64,000 nucleotides of DNA from Planobispora longispora (GTDB lineage: Bacteria; Actinomycetota; Actinomycetes; Streptosporangiales; Streptosporangiaceae): positions 1-64,000 of the forward strand of contig NZ_BOOH01000035.1 in NCBI RefSeq assembly GCF_016863135.1. Direction: 5' to 3'. Position numbers and translations under genes: made by a program. Under the pieces are notes generated by a model that ran no database searches, was not told where the DNA came from, and saw only the letters and a program-made list of their open reading frames with translations. Shown piece after piece: positions 16,650 through 25,003 of this stretch. How positions within the stretch are numbered: the stretch's first letter is position 1; each line of letters begins with the position of its first letter.

Positions 16650-18188
16650 CTACTCGGCGGGCGCGTAGTTGTAGATGGACGGCACGGCCATGCCGTCCTG
16701 CGGCGTGATCGTCACGCTGCCGTCCGAGACGTGCAGGTACGTCATCCGGTAGAAGGGCACGAACCAGCCGTCCTCGACGAGGTGCTCGTTGAGCGCCTGC
16801 AGCTCGGCCTTGGCGTCCTCGGCGTCCCTGCCCTGGATCTTGGGCAGCAGCTCCTTCACCGTGTCGTCGGTGTAGCCGAACATGTTGAACGCTCCGGGCA
16901 GGACCAGCTCGCCCACCACCACCCAGTCGGTCGAGGACTGGCCGATGTTCATGACCAGGCCGGAGAAGGCGCGGTCGGTGAAGATGCGCTTGATCGCGCT
17001 GCCCGCGTCGACGTCCTCCCAGACGAGCTTGACGCCGACGGCGCCCAGGTCGCTCTGGAGCGAGGCGGCGAGCGCGTCGGAGACGATCGCCGCGATGCGG
17101 GGCAGCTTGAGGGTGAAGCCGCCGGCGTGACCGGCCTCCTTGAGCAGCTCGCGCGCCTTGGCCGGGTCGTAGGAGTAGTAGGTGTCGAGCTCCGGCTTGT
17201 AGGCCGCGGTGCTCTCGCCGAAGACCTGGTTGGTGAGCTCGCCGCGGCTCTGGCGGATCTTCTCCAGCATCGTCTTGCGATCGATCGCGTAGTTCAGCGC
17301 CTGGCGCACCCGGGGATCGCGCATCTCCGGGGTGACCATGCCGCCCCGGTCGAACAGGACCAGGCCCTGGAAGTCGAACTCCTGCTTGACGGTCTTGACC
17401 TTCGGGTCGCCCTCGGCGCTGATCTGCTGGTCGGCGTCCTGGATCAGGGCGGCGTTGACCTGCCCGGTCTTGATGCCGTTGACGATCGCCGTCTCGTTGT
17501 CGAAGAAGTTGATCGTGATCGTGTCGTAGGGGAGCCTGGTCCCCCAGTAACCGGGGGCCCGGGTGAAGGTCCACCTGGTCCCGACGAAGGTCAGGTTCTG
17601 GTCCAGGTCGTAGGGGCCGGTCCCGCTGGGCTTGGTCTTCAGCGCGTCGCCCTTGGCGAAGTCGGCGGGGTTGGCCATGAGGCCGGCCGCGTCGCTCAGG
17701 TAGAACAGCATCGCGGGGTTGGGCTTGGCCAGCTCCAGGGTCACGTGCGTGGCGTCGACCACCTTGATCGTCTTGACGTCGTTGAGCGTCTTGGCCTGGG
17801 CGCCGCCGCCCTTGCGGAAGCGCTCCATGTTCGCCTTGACGGCCTCGGCGTCGAACGGGGTGCCGTCGTCGAACTTCACGCCGCCGCGCAGGGTGAGCGC
17901 CAGCTCGGTGAGGTCGTCGTTGTACTTCCACTCGGTCGCGAGCATCGGACTGTAGGAGCCGTCCGGCTCGCGCTTGATCAGGGTGTCGTACACGGCCTGG
18001 AAGAACGGGAGCGCGCTGCCGGTGGCGTCCTTCGGGTCGAGACTCTGCGGGAGCGTCATCGTCGCGACGCTCAGGGCCTTGGGTCCGCTCTCCGGCGTTG
18101 CGCCGCCGGCGTCCGAGCAGCCTGCGAGCGCCATCGGCGCGGCGAGGAAGGCGAGCGCGGCTATGGCGACCCTGGCGGATTTCTTCAT
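16650..18188 (-). CDS. Extracellular solute-binding lipoprotein, family 5
   Basis: 512 residues. The N-terminal signal ends in the lipobox LAGC (Cys near residue 26), so it is a lipid-anchored substrate-binding protein. TLPQSLDPKDATG near the mature N-terminus and the long two-lobe body fit SBP family 5 (OppA/DppA and oligosaccharide binders). It is the first gene of the opp operon and is divergent from the TetR gene, with a palindromic operator between them. ATG at 18188 is preferred to GTG at 18197 because GGAGTGAG is better spaced for it. The ligand cannot be read from sequence. The nearby glycosidases suggest an oligosaccharide. Confidence 0.9.
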   Translation of the reverse strand: MKKSARVAIAALAFLAAPMALAGCSDAGGATPESGPKALSVATMTLPQSLDPKDATGSALPFFQAVYDTLIKREPDGSYSPMLATEWKYNDDLTELALTLRGGVKFDDGTPFDAEAVKANMERFRKGGGAQAKTLNDVKTIKVVDATHVTLELAKPNPAMLFYLSDAAGLMANPADFAKGDALKTKPSGTGPYDLDQNLTFVGTRWTFTRAPGYWGTRLPYDTITINFFDNETAIVNGIKTGQVNAALIQDADQQISAEGDPKVKTVKQEFDFQGLVLFDRGGMVTPEMRDPRVRQALNYAIDRKTMLEKIRQSRGELTNQVFGESTAAYKPELDTYYSYDPAKARELLKEAGHAGGFTLKLPRIAAIVSDALAASLQSDLGAVGVKLVWEDVDAGSAIKRIFTDRAFSGLVMNIGQSSTDWVVVGELVLPGAFNMFGYTDDTVKELLPKIQGRDAEDAKAELQALNEHLVEDGWFVPFYRMTYLHVSDGSVTITPQDGMAVPSIYNYAPAE

Positions 18189-18255
18189 GGAGCTCACTCC
18201 GTCTCAAGGCGGGGGGATGACTGTCTCGGCCGGATGTGCGGCGAGCATACCCCCA

Positions 18256-18277
18256 AAACTAACCACGTGGTAGGTTT
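18256..18277 (+). promoter_or_regulatory. Palindromic operator between the opp operon and tetR
   Basis: A near-perfect dyad. The core ACCACGTGGT (18262-18271) is flanked by AACTA on the left and AGGTTT on the right. It is the strongest of three TACCA-NN-TGGTA sites in the window (others near 9940 and 24866). It lies between divergent genes about 70 bases from the opp start and 100 from the tetR start, so one bound dimer could control both directions. Binding by the adjacent TetR protein is inferred. Confidence 0.7.
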
Positions 18278-18378
18278 AATGTGAGCCGCCGACGACCGGG
18301 CTAATCTCGCGGTACCGCGGCACGTACCAGCACCCACGTGCCGTGAGGACATCCCCTGGACCGCAGAAAGGCCGGTCG

Positions 18379-19026
18379 GTGACCGAAGCGACTCCCCGCC
18401 AAGGGCGCAAGGGCGAGCGCACCCGCTCGCGCATCCTCGACTCCGCCATGGAGCTCTTCTCCCGCTCCGGCTTCCACGCCGTCTCCCTGCGCGACATCGC
18501 CGCGCACGCGGGCCTGACGCACGCCGGATTGCTCCACCACTTCCCCGGCAAGGACAGCCTGCTCATCGAGGTGCTCAGCCGCCGCGACGAGATCGACGCC
18601 AAGGTCATGTCCCGCCCCGACCCCGGCGACCTGCTGGGCCGCGTCGTCGACCAGGTCACGCGGAACATGCGGACCCCCGGGCTGGTCGGTCTCTACGTGA
18701 AGATCTCCGGCGAGGCCGCCGACCCGGACCACCCCGCGCACCAGTACTTCGTCGAGCGGTACCAGCGGCTGCGCAGGCAGGGCGCACGGCTGCTGTCCGA
18801 ACTGTTCAGCCGCGCCTCGCCCCCGCTCCCCCACGACCCGGACGCCGTCTCCCAGCAGCTCATCGCGCTGATAGACGGCCTGCAGACCCAGTGGCTGCTC
18901 GAACCGGAGGCGGTCGACATGCGCGCGTCGGTCGTCGCCTTCCTCGCCCAGCTGGGCCTGGACGTGCCGTCCGCACCCGCCGAACCGGACCCGTCACCCC
19001 CGCCGTCCCCGGCGACCACGCCCTGA
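18379..19026 (+). CDS. TetR/AcrR family transcriptional regulator
   Basis: 215 residues. An N-terminal TetR helix-turn-helix spans residues 12-60 (RSRILDSAMELFSRSGF through GLLHHFPGKDSL), followed by a variable helical ligand domain. GTG at 18379 has AAAGG about 8 bases upstream. It lies divergent from the opp operon across a strong palindrome and 23 bases ahead of the GH3 gene, with which it is probably co-transcribed. It likely represses the opp, GH20 and GH1 units through the shared dyad, with a sugar-derived inducer. This is inference from operator positions. Confidence 0.9.
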   Translation: MTEATPRQGRKGERTRSRILDSAMELFSRSGFHAVSLRDIAAHAGLTHAGLLHHFPGKDSLLIEVLSRRDEIDAKVMSRPDPGDLLGRVVDQVTRNMRTPGLVGLYVKISGEAADPDHPAHQYFVERYQRLRRQGARLLSELFSRASPPLPHDPDAVSQQLIALIDGLQTQWLLEPEAVDMRASVVAFLAQLGLDVPSAPAEPDPSPPPSPATTP

Positions 19027-19049
19027 CGATCACGAACACGAGGCAGCAC

Positions 19050-21383
19050 ATGACACAGAACGGCCGTGAAGCATCGACCTCCCGCCCCGCCCCGGGGGAG
19101 GACTCCCGCCCCGTCCCGGAGGAGGTCTCCGGGCTCGGCCTGGCGGAGAAGGCCTCGCTCACCTCCGGGAGCACCACCTGGAACACCACGGCCGTTCCGG
19201 GCACGGTCCGCGCCCTCACGCTCTCCGACGGCCCGCACGGGATCCGCCGCCAAGGTGAGGGCGCGGGCGACGCCCTCGCCATCCACTCCAGCCTCCCGGC
19301 GACCTGCTTCCCGCCCGCCGTCGCCCTCGGCTCCTCCTGGGATCCGGCGCTCGCCCGGCGGGTGGGCGCGGCCCTGGCCCGTGAGGCGTCCGCACTCGGG
19401 GTCGACGTCGTGCTCGGTCCCGGGATCAACATCAAGCGTTCGCCGCTGTGCGGCCGCAACTTCGAGTACTTCTCCGAGGACCCGCACCTCACCGGGGTGA
19501 TGGGCGCGGCCGTCGTCACCGGCGTCCAGTCCCTCGGCGTCGGGGCGTGCGTGAAGCACTTCGCGGCCAACAACCAGGAGACCGACCGCATGCGGGTCAG
19601 CGCGGACGTCGACGAGCAGACGCTGCGCGAGATCTACCTGCCGGCCTTCGAGCGGATCGTGCGCGAGACGCGGCCGTACATGGTCATGTGCTCCTACAAC
19701 AGGATCAACGGCGTCCACGCCAGCCAGAACCGCTGGCTCCTGACCGAGCTGCTGCGCGGCGAGTGGGGCTTCGACGGGCTGGTGGTCTCCGACTGGGGAG
19801 CGGTCAACGACCGGGTGGCGGCGCTGGAAGCGGGCCTCGACCTGGAGATGCCTCCCACCGGGACCGACGGGGAGATCGTCGAGGCCGTGCGCTCCGGTCG
19901 CCTGCCCGAGGAGGTCCTGGACCTGACCGCCGGGCGCCTGCTCGCGCTCGCCCGGCGGCTGGAGGGCCGCGAACGGTTCGACGGCTGGGACGCCGGGGCC
20001 CACCACGAGCTCGCCCGCGAGGCGGCGCGCGCCTCGGCCGTCCTGCTGAAGAACGACGGCGCCGTCCTGCCGCTGGACCCGGAGGCCCGCCAGCGGGTCG
20101 CCGTGCTGGGAGAGCTCGCCCGCACCCCGCGTTACCAGGGCGGCGGCAGCTCGCACGTGGTCCCCACCCGCCTGGACGACGCCTGGGGCGCCCTGCGCGC
20201 CGCCGTCGACCAGGCCGCCGATCGGAGCGGCGGGCAGGCCATCACGCTGACCTTCGCGGCGGGCTACCGCCTGGACGGCGCGCCCGACGCCGAGCTGGAG
20301 CGGGAGGCGGTGGCCGCGGCGGCGGAGGCCGACGTGGCGCTGATGTTCCTGGGGCTGCCGGACGCCGCGGAGTCGGAGGGCGCCGACCGCACCACGATCG
20401 ACCTGCCCGCCGTCCAGATCGCCCTGCTGCGCCGGGTGGCCGAGGTCTGCTCGCGCGTCGTCGTGGTCCTGTCCAACGGGGGCGTGGTGTCGGTCGCCGA
20501 GTGGCAGGACAGCGCCTCGGCGATCCTGGAGGGGTGGCTGCTCGGCCAGGCGGGCGGGTCCGCCCTGGCCGACCTGCTGCTCGGCGCGCACAGCCCGTCG
20601 GGCCGGCTCACCGAGACGATCCCCAACCGCCTCTCCGACGTCCCCTCCCACCTGCACTTCCCCGGCGCCGACGGGCACGTCCTGTACGGCGAGGGCCGCT
20701 ACGTCGGCTACCGCCACCACGACACGCTCGGCACGGACGTCGCCTACCCCTTCGGCCACGGCCTGACCTACTCGCGGTTCGAGTACTCCGATCTCGACGC
20801 CCGCGAGACGGGGGTCAACGAGTGGAGCGTCGAGGTCACCGTCGCCAACACCGGCGAGCGCTTCGCGCAGGAGGTCGTCCAGCTGTATGTGGCCTTCGAG
20901 GAGGAGCGGCCCACCCGTCCCCGGCACGGGCTGCGCGGCTTCGCCAAGGTCGGCCTGGAGCCCGGCGCCGCGGAGCGGGTCCGCTTCACCCTCACCGGGC
21001 GGGACGTCGCGCAGTGGTCGGTCTCCCGCGGGGACTGGAAGATCGATCCCGGCTCCTTCACGGTCGAGGTCGGGGCGTCCTCGCGCGACATCCGCCTGCG
21101 CGCCGGGCTGAGCACCCCGGGCGACGGCTACGCGGCCCCGCTGGGCAGGATGTCCACCCTGGGCGAGTGGCTCGGCCACCCCGTCGGCGGCCCGGTGCTG
21201 CGGAAGCTGCTCGGCGACGCTCCCGCGCTGTCCGCGCTCGACCGGGTCGACCCGGCGCTGCTCGGCCTGGCGCTCGGCATCCCGCTGGCCAAGTTCAGCA
21301 CCTTCGGCATCGGCCTGACCTCCGAGGTGGTGGACCGGCTCGTCGCCGCCGTCCGGGAGCCCGCCCCCGGCCACGCCGGCTAG
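19050..21383 (+). CDS. Beta-glucosidase-like glycoside hydrolase family 3
   Basis: 777 residues, no signal peptide. Domain order is the GH3 N-terminal barrel (GPGINIKR, KHFAANNQE), the nucleophile region VVSDWGAV (D248), the alpha/beta C-terminal domain starting AREAARASAVLLKN, and a fibronectin-III-like domain (VEVTVANTG, EVVQLYV). This matches cytoplasmic beta-glucosidases or xylosidases. The last 90 residues or so extend beyond the usual end. The stop codon lies inside the first copy of a 42-bp tandem repeat (21354-21479), so repeat expansion may have set the C-terminus. It is probably in an operon with tetR. Confidence 0.92.
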   Translation: MTQNGREASTSRPAPGEDSRPVPEEVSGLGLAEKASLTSGSTTWNTTAVPGTVRALTLSDGPHGIRRQGEGAGDALAIHSSLPATCFPPAVALGSSWDPALARRVGAALAREASALGVDVVLGPGINIKRSPLCGRNFEYFSEDPHLTGVMGAAVVTGVQSLGVGACVKHFAANNQETDRMRVSADVDEQTLREIYLPAFERIVRETRPYMVMCSYNRINGVHASQNRWLLTELLRGEWGFDGLVVSDWGAVNDRVAALEAGLDLEMPPTGTDGEIVEAVRSGRLPEEVLDLTAGRLLALARRLEGRERFDGWDAGAHHELAREAARASAVLLKNDGAVLPLDPEARQRVAVLGELARTPRYQGGGSSHVVPTRLDDAWGALRAAVDQAADRSGGQAITLTFAAGYRLDGAPDAELEREAVAAAAEADVALMFLGLPDAAESEGADRTTIDLPAVQIALLRRVAEVCSRVVVVLSNGGVVSVAEWQDSASAILEGWLLGQAGGSALADLLLGAHSPSGRLTETIPNRLSDVPSHLHFPGADGHVLYGEGRYVGYRHHDTLGTDVAYPFGHGLTYSRFEYSDLDARETGVNEWSVEVTVANTGERFAQEVVQLYVAFEEERPTRPRHGLRGFAKVGLEPGAAERVRFTLTGRDVAQWSVSRGDWKIDPGSFTVEVGASSRDIRLRAGLSTPGDGYAAPLGRMSTLGEWLGHPVGGPVLRKLLGDAPALSALDRVDPALLGLALGIPLAKFSTFGIGLTSEVVDRLVAAVREPAPGHAG

Positions 21384-21479
21384 GTCGTGTCCGCGCGGGA
21401 GCCCGCCCCCGGTCACTCCCGCCGGATCGTGTCGGCGCGGGAGCCCGCCCCCGGCCGCTCCCGCCGGATCGTGTCCGCG
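21354..21479 (+). repeat. Three-copy 42-bp tandem repeat across the GH3 stop codon
   Basis: Units start at 21354, 21396 and 21438, each opening CGGGAGCCCGCCCCCGG. The first holds the last codons and stop of the GH3 gene (TAG at 21381), while copies two and three have no stop there. The array fills most of the space before the convergent DUF1801 gene. Confidence 0.85.
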
Positions 21480-21519
21480 AAGGCGTCCGGGCGCTCAGTC
21501 GCCCGGCGCCGGGCGGGTC

Positions 21520-21960
21520 TCAGCCCACCGCCCGCTTCACCAGCGCGGCGATCCGCCCGGCCACCTCGTCCGTCACCTCGGTCAGGGCGAAGCCGACCGC
21601 CCACATCGCGCCCTCGTCCAGCGTGGCCGGGTCGCTGAAGCTGAAGGTCGCATAGCGGGTCTTGAACTTCTCCGCCGGCTGGAAGTGGCACACGATCTTG
21701 CCGTCCAGCGTGTAGGCGGGCATGCCGTACCACAGCTTCGGCGCCAGGGCCGGGGCGGTCGCGGTGACGACGGCGTGCACGCGCTCGGCCAGGACACGAT
21801 CCGCCTCCCGCATCTCAGCGATCTTGGCGAGCACGTCCCGCGCCGCCTCGGCCGCCCTGTCGGCCGCGCTGCGGCGCACCGCGGTCTTCTTCAGCTCCTT
21901 GGCGTGCTCCTTCATCGCGGCCCGCTCCTCGGCCGTGAACCCCTCGTAGGCGCTGCTCAT
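21520..21960 (-). CDS. DUF1801 domain protein (YdhG-like)
   Basis: 146 residues with no signal. The central APKLWYGMPAYTLDGKIVCHF stretch is typical of the DUF1801/YdhG family, small proteins related to the iron chaperone frataxin fold. An N-terminal Ala/Lys/Glu-rich helix (residues 8-45) precedes it. ATG at 21960 is supported by GAAGGAGA just upstream. It is a single gene convergent with GH3 and unrelated in role to its neighbours as far as can be seen. Confidence 0.82.
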   Translation of the reverse strand: MSSAYEGFTAEERAAMKEHAKELKKTAVRRSAADRAAEAARDVLAKIAEMREADRVLAERVHAVVTATAPALAPKLWYGMPAYTLDGKIVCHFQPAEKFKTRYATFSFSDPATLDEGAMWAVGFALTEVTDEVAGRIAALVKRAVG

Positions 21961-22097
21961 CGTGCTCTCCTTCGTCGTTTCCGGCATAAGTCAAGCATGT
22001 CCGTCCTGCTTGATAGATCCGCTATGCACCGACGATGCGGCCGCCATCGCGCCGGGCACGCGGCCGATGGGCGCCGGGACGCGGGCGGCCGCCGCCG

Positions 22098-23399
22098 TCA
22101 CAACGTCCCGGGGAAGCCGGGGAGCACGAGGTGGAAGAAGTCCTGGGCCGTGTAGGTGGCGAGCTTCCTGGCCTCGCCGGTCTCGACGTTCACCGCGTAG
22201 GCCGTGAAGGGGACGTACGGCGGGTCCAGGCGCGGGGTCGGTTCGGGGGCGTCCCTGTCCCCGCACACGAAGCGCTTGGTGAGGGCGATGATCTCCTCGG
22301 GGCCGATCCAGCTGCGCAGGTAGACGAAGTTGCCCCTCATGTCCAGGTCCCGCACGGGGACCCTGCGGAGCACCTTGCCGGTCTCCCGGTCCAGGTGCAC
22401 GAGGGACCCTGCGTTCCCCATGCAGTCGGTGCCGGGAACATCCACGCTCTCCACCGCGACGACGCTCTTGCCGTCGGGGCCGAGCGCGCCGACCAGGTGG
22501 GACCCGGCGACGTCGGCGGTCCTGGTGTTGCCCGCCGTGGACGTCCGCCACAGGTGGCTGATGGTCCGCAGCCGGGTCCTGGGCGCGTACTCCGCCAGAG
22601 TGATCGTGTCGCCGTCCGGGGACAGGCCGATGGGGTTCCAGCCGTTGGGCAACGGCCTGACCATGCGCTCGCGCAGGTCGAACAGCATGGCCGGGTCCTT
22701 CAACGGCGGGTTCTTGGTGAAGGCCAGGAAGCGGCCGTCGTCCGACAGCAGGAGGTGGGCGATGCCGCCGAGCCAGGCGGTGGGCACCCTCGTCGGGGCC
22801 GTCCGCACCGCTCCGGAGGCGAGGTCACGCACCGCGAAGGTGCCGGCGCCGGCGTCGTAGTAGGCGATCTTCCGGCCGTCCCGGCTGATCGTCAGCGGGC
22901 TTGGCCGGCCCCCGTATTCGGGAGTGCGCAGGGCCTGCGCCAGCCGGTAGGTCTCGCCGTCCCTGGTGACCACCCGCCAGCCGCCGTCCACGCACCCGGG
23001 CGGGGCCTTGCCGCTCTCCGGCTGGCAGAACGTCATGTAGGCGTGGCTCAGCGGCCCCACCCCCCGGGCCGGCGGGTCGGTCACCGTCCCGGTGTCGCCG
23101 ATCGCATCGGGCTCCGACGGCAGCAGCCGTACGGCGGCCGTCGCGGCGAGCATGACGGCGACGACCGCCACGGCCGGCCGGCGGCGCCAGGAGATGTACT
23201 GGTTGACCAGCGCCTTGCGGGCGTACGCCCCGGGGCTGGCGACGTGCGCCAGCTTGGGCCAGCGCTTGAGCACCTTGACCAGCGCGCTCTGCAGCAGGTC
23301 CTCGGCGAGGTGGGCGTCTCCCGTGAGCAGGTAGGCCGTCCGCATCAGCGACTGCTGGTGAGCGGCCATGAACTCGCGGAAGCTGTCGTTGGGGTCCAA
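22098..23399 (-). CDS. Chimera: SigE-family sigma-70 region 2 joined to a membrane-anchored beta-propeller protein
   Basis: 433 residues. Residues 7-72 are a clear SigE-type ECF sigma region 2 (FREFMAAHQ, TAYLLTGD, AEDLLQSAL, GAYARKALVNQY). Region 4 is absent. At W71-R74 the protein changes directly into a membrane segment (75-93) and then a WD40/TolB-like repeat domain (LTISRDGRKIAYYD, LLLSDDGRFLAFT, IGLSPDGDTITLA) that would lie outside the cell. Actinobacteria often carry a sigma gene followed by such a membrane protein, so an in-frame deletion merging the pair at an Arg-rich stretch is the simplest origin. A TTG at 23399 with GAGGAG upstream is the likely start. GTG at 23414 is the alternative. 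Without region 4, sigma function is doubtful. Confidence 0.75.
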   Translation of the reverse strand: MDPNDSFREFMAAHQQSLMRTAYLLTGDAHLAEDLLQSALVKVLKRWPKLAHVASPGAYARKALVNQYISWRRRPAVAVVAVMLAATAAVRLLPSEPDAIGDTGTVTDPPARGVGPLSHAYMTFCQPESGKAPPGCVDGGWRVVTRDGETYRLAQALRTPEYGGRPSPLTISRDGRKIAYYDAGAGTFAVRDLASGAVRTAPTRVPTAWLGGIAHLLLSDDGRFLAFTKNPPLKDPAMLFDLRERMVRPLPNGWNPIGLSPDGDTITLAEYAPRTRLRTISHLWRTSTAGNTRTADVAGSHLVGALGPDGKSVVAVESVDVPGTDCMGNAGSLVHLDRETGKVLRRVPVRDLDMRGNFVYLRSWIGPEEIIALTKRFVCGDRDAPEPTPRLDPPYVPFTAYAVNVETGEARKLATYTAQDFFHLVLPGFPGTL

Positions 23400-23566
23400 G
23401 GCGACTCCTCTCACCCGTTACCGACGCCCGCCGGCGGGGGAAAGGTTGGGCCGGATCGGCCGGCGCCCGGACGGATTCCCGGACGCCAGCGCCCGAAGGG
23501 GTGCCCGGCGCCCCGGATCGGCCGGGCTCGCGGGCGCCGCCGGCACGGCCGGCGGCGGGCGCGGGT

Positions 23567-24802
23567 TCACCCGACGGGTGACATCTCCTCGCGGGCCGTC
23601 CCGGCGGGCAGCGCTCCCGCGCGGGCCACCCCGCCCAGCCAGCGGGCGCTCGGCTTGACCGTGCGCGCGAACGTCTCGCGGTCCACCGCGACCAGCCCGA
23701 AGGTCGGCCGGTAGGAGCCCCACTCGTAGTTGTCGAGCAACGACCAGTGCAGGTATCCGCGGACGTCGATCCCGTCGGCGATGGCGCCGTGCAGACCGGC
23801 CAGGGCGCCGCGCGTGTACTCGACGCGCTCGGCGTCGTCCGCCGTCGCGACGCCGTTCTCCGTCACGAGGATCGGGACCCCCGGCAGCCGCGCCGCCGTG
23901 TACCGTACGGCGTTGCCCAGCGCCTGCGGGTAGAACTCCCACCCCGTGAGGGTACGGCGGGCGCCCTCCGGCACCGGCAGCGCTCCCTCCGGCCCGATCC
24001 GCACGCGCGTGTACGCCTGCACGCCGATGAAGTCGTCGCCCGCCGCGACGTCCAGGAACCGGTCCTCACGCGGCCACGCCCACGCGTCGCGCTCCGCCTC
24101 GGCGCCGCCGTCCGCCTCGAAGTTCTGGTTGGCGACCGTCCAGCCTGACTTCAGGCCGGCCGCGCCCAGTTCCTCGCGGGCCGCGCGGTGCGCGGCGGCC
24201 AGGGCGTCCGCCACCGCCGGGTCGGGAGCGGGCAGCGCGCCGGCGGCGTTCTCCGCGCGCTCCTCGCGCCCGTCGCCCTCCCCGTTCCCTCCCTGGTTCA
24301 TGATGCTGGCCACCATCGCGAGCATGTTGGGCTCGTTGATGGTGCAGACCCACTCGACGCCGTCCAGAATCGGCAGCACCGCGCGCACGTATCGGCGGAA
24401 CCGCGCGACCGCCTCGCCGGACAGCCACCCGCCGGCGAGCTGGAACCAGAACGGGCTGGTGAAGTGGTGCAGCGTCACCACCGGGGTGAGGCCGCGCTCC
24501 AGGCATCCCTCGATCACGCGGCGGTAGTGCGCCAGCGCCGCCAGGGAGATCTGGCCCTCCACGGGTTCCACCCGCGCCCACTCGACGCTGAAGCGGTAGG
24601 CCGTCAGGCCCAGCCCCCGCACGATGTCGAGGTCCTCGTGCCAGCGGTGGTAGCTGTCGCAGGCGTCTCCGCTGCGCTCCCGCATGACGCTGCCGGGGCG
24701 GTTCTCCAGCGCCCACAGGTCGCTGGCGACGTTGTTCCCCTCGATCTGGTGCGCGCTGCCCGCCGCTCCCCACAGGAAACCCTCCGGGAACGAGAGCTCC
24801 AT
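23567..24802 (-). CDS. Beta-glucosidase, glycoside hydrolase family 1
   Basis: 411 residues, near the usual GH1 size. It begins with the family pattern FPEGFLWGAAGSAHQIEG. The acid/base is E157 (TINEPN) and the nucleophile E315 (VTENGV). GYLHWSLLDNYEW near the C-terminus is a GH1 hallmark. It lacks a signal peptide, so it hydrolyses imported beta-glycosides. ATG at 24802 has GGGGAGG 5 bases upstream. The operator at 24857-24874 is shared with opp/tetR and GH20, so it probably belongs to the same regulon although it stands alone on the minus strand. Confidence 0.93.
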   Translation of the reverse strand: MELSFPEGFLWGAAGSAHQIEGNNVASDLWALENRPGSVMRERSGDACDSYHRWHEDLDIVRGLGLTAYRFSVEWARVEPVEGQISLAALAHYRRVIEGCLERGLTPVVTLHHFTSPFWFQLAGGWLSGEAVARFRRYVRAVLPILDGVEWVCTINEPNMLAMVASIMNQGGNGEGDGREERAENAAGALPAPDPAVADALAAAHRAAREELGAAGLKSGWTVANQNFEADGGAEAERDAWAWPREDRFLDVAAGDDFIGVQAYTRVRIGPEGALPVPEGARRTLTGWEFYPQALGNAVRYTAARLPGVPILVTENGVATADDAERVEYTRGALAGLHGAIADGIDVRGYLHWSLLDNYEWGSYRPTFGLVAVDRETFARTVKPSARWLGGVARAGALPAGTAREEMSPVG

Positions 24803-24856
24803 ACCGCCTCCCCTTGTCCACCTCGACGCACAGATCACCGCGAGGACTGACAGAAA

Positions 24857-24874
24857 ACCTACCACCTGGTTACT
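24857..24874 (-). promoter_or_regulatory. TACCA-NN-TGGT operator before the GH1 gene
   Basis: TACCA (24860-24864), CC, TGGTT (24867-24871), in an A/T-rich stretch about 60 bases upstream of the GH1 start. It is the third occurrence of the dyad at 18256-18277, with one arm base changed. The flanking AAACC on the left matches the AGGTTT flank there in reverse. Confidence 0.6.
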
Positions 24875-24913
24875 TTTTCTGGGGTGCGATACGGGCACAC
24901 GATGCCCGAGACA

Positions 24914-24969
24914 GACGACAGGCACCGGACGACAGGCACCGGACGACAGACACCGGACGAGAGACATCG
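24914..24969. repeat. Four-copy 14-bp tandem repeat between GH1 and histidine kinase genes
   Basis: Units of GACGACAGGCACCG start at 24914, 24928, 24942 and 24956, the last two diverged. They occupy the intergenic space between the GH1 upstream region and the 3' end of the kinase gene. No coding frame is supported. Confidence 0.8.
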
Positions 24970-25003
24970 GCGACGACGGGCGGCCGGTACGCCGGCCGGC
25001 GGC

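Noticed and set aside
24914-24969. Possible CRISPR-like array
   Set aside because: The units are 14 bp, contiguous and without spacers. The other arrays (21354, 28875, 35071) are also plain tandem repeats, and no cas genes are present.
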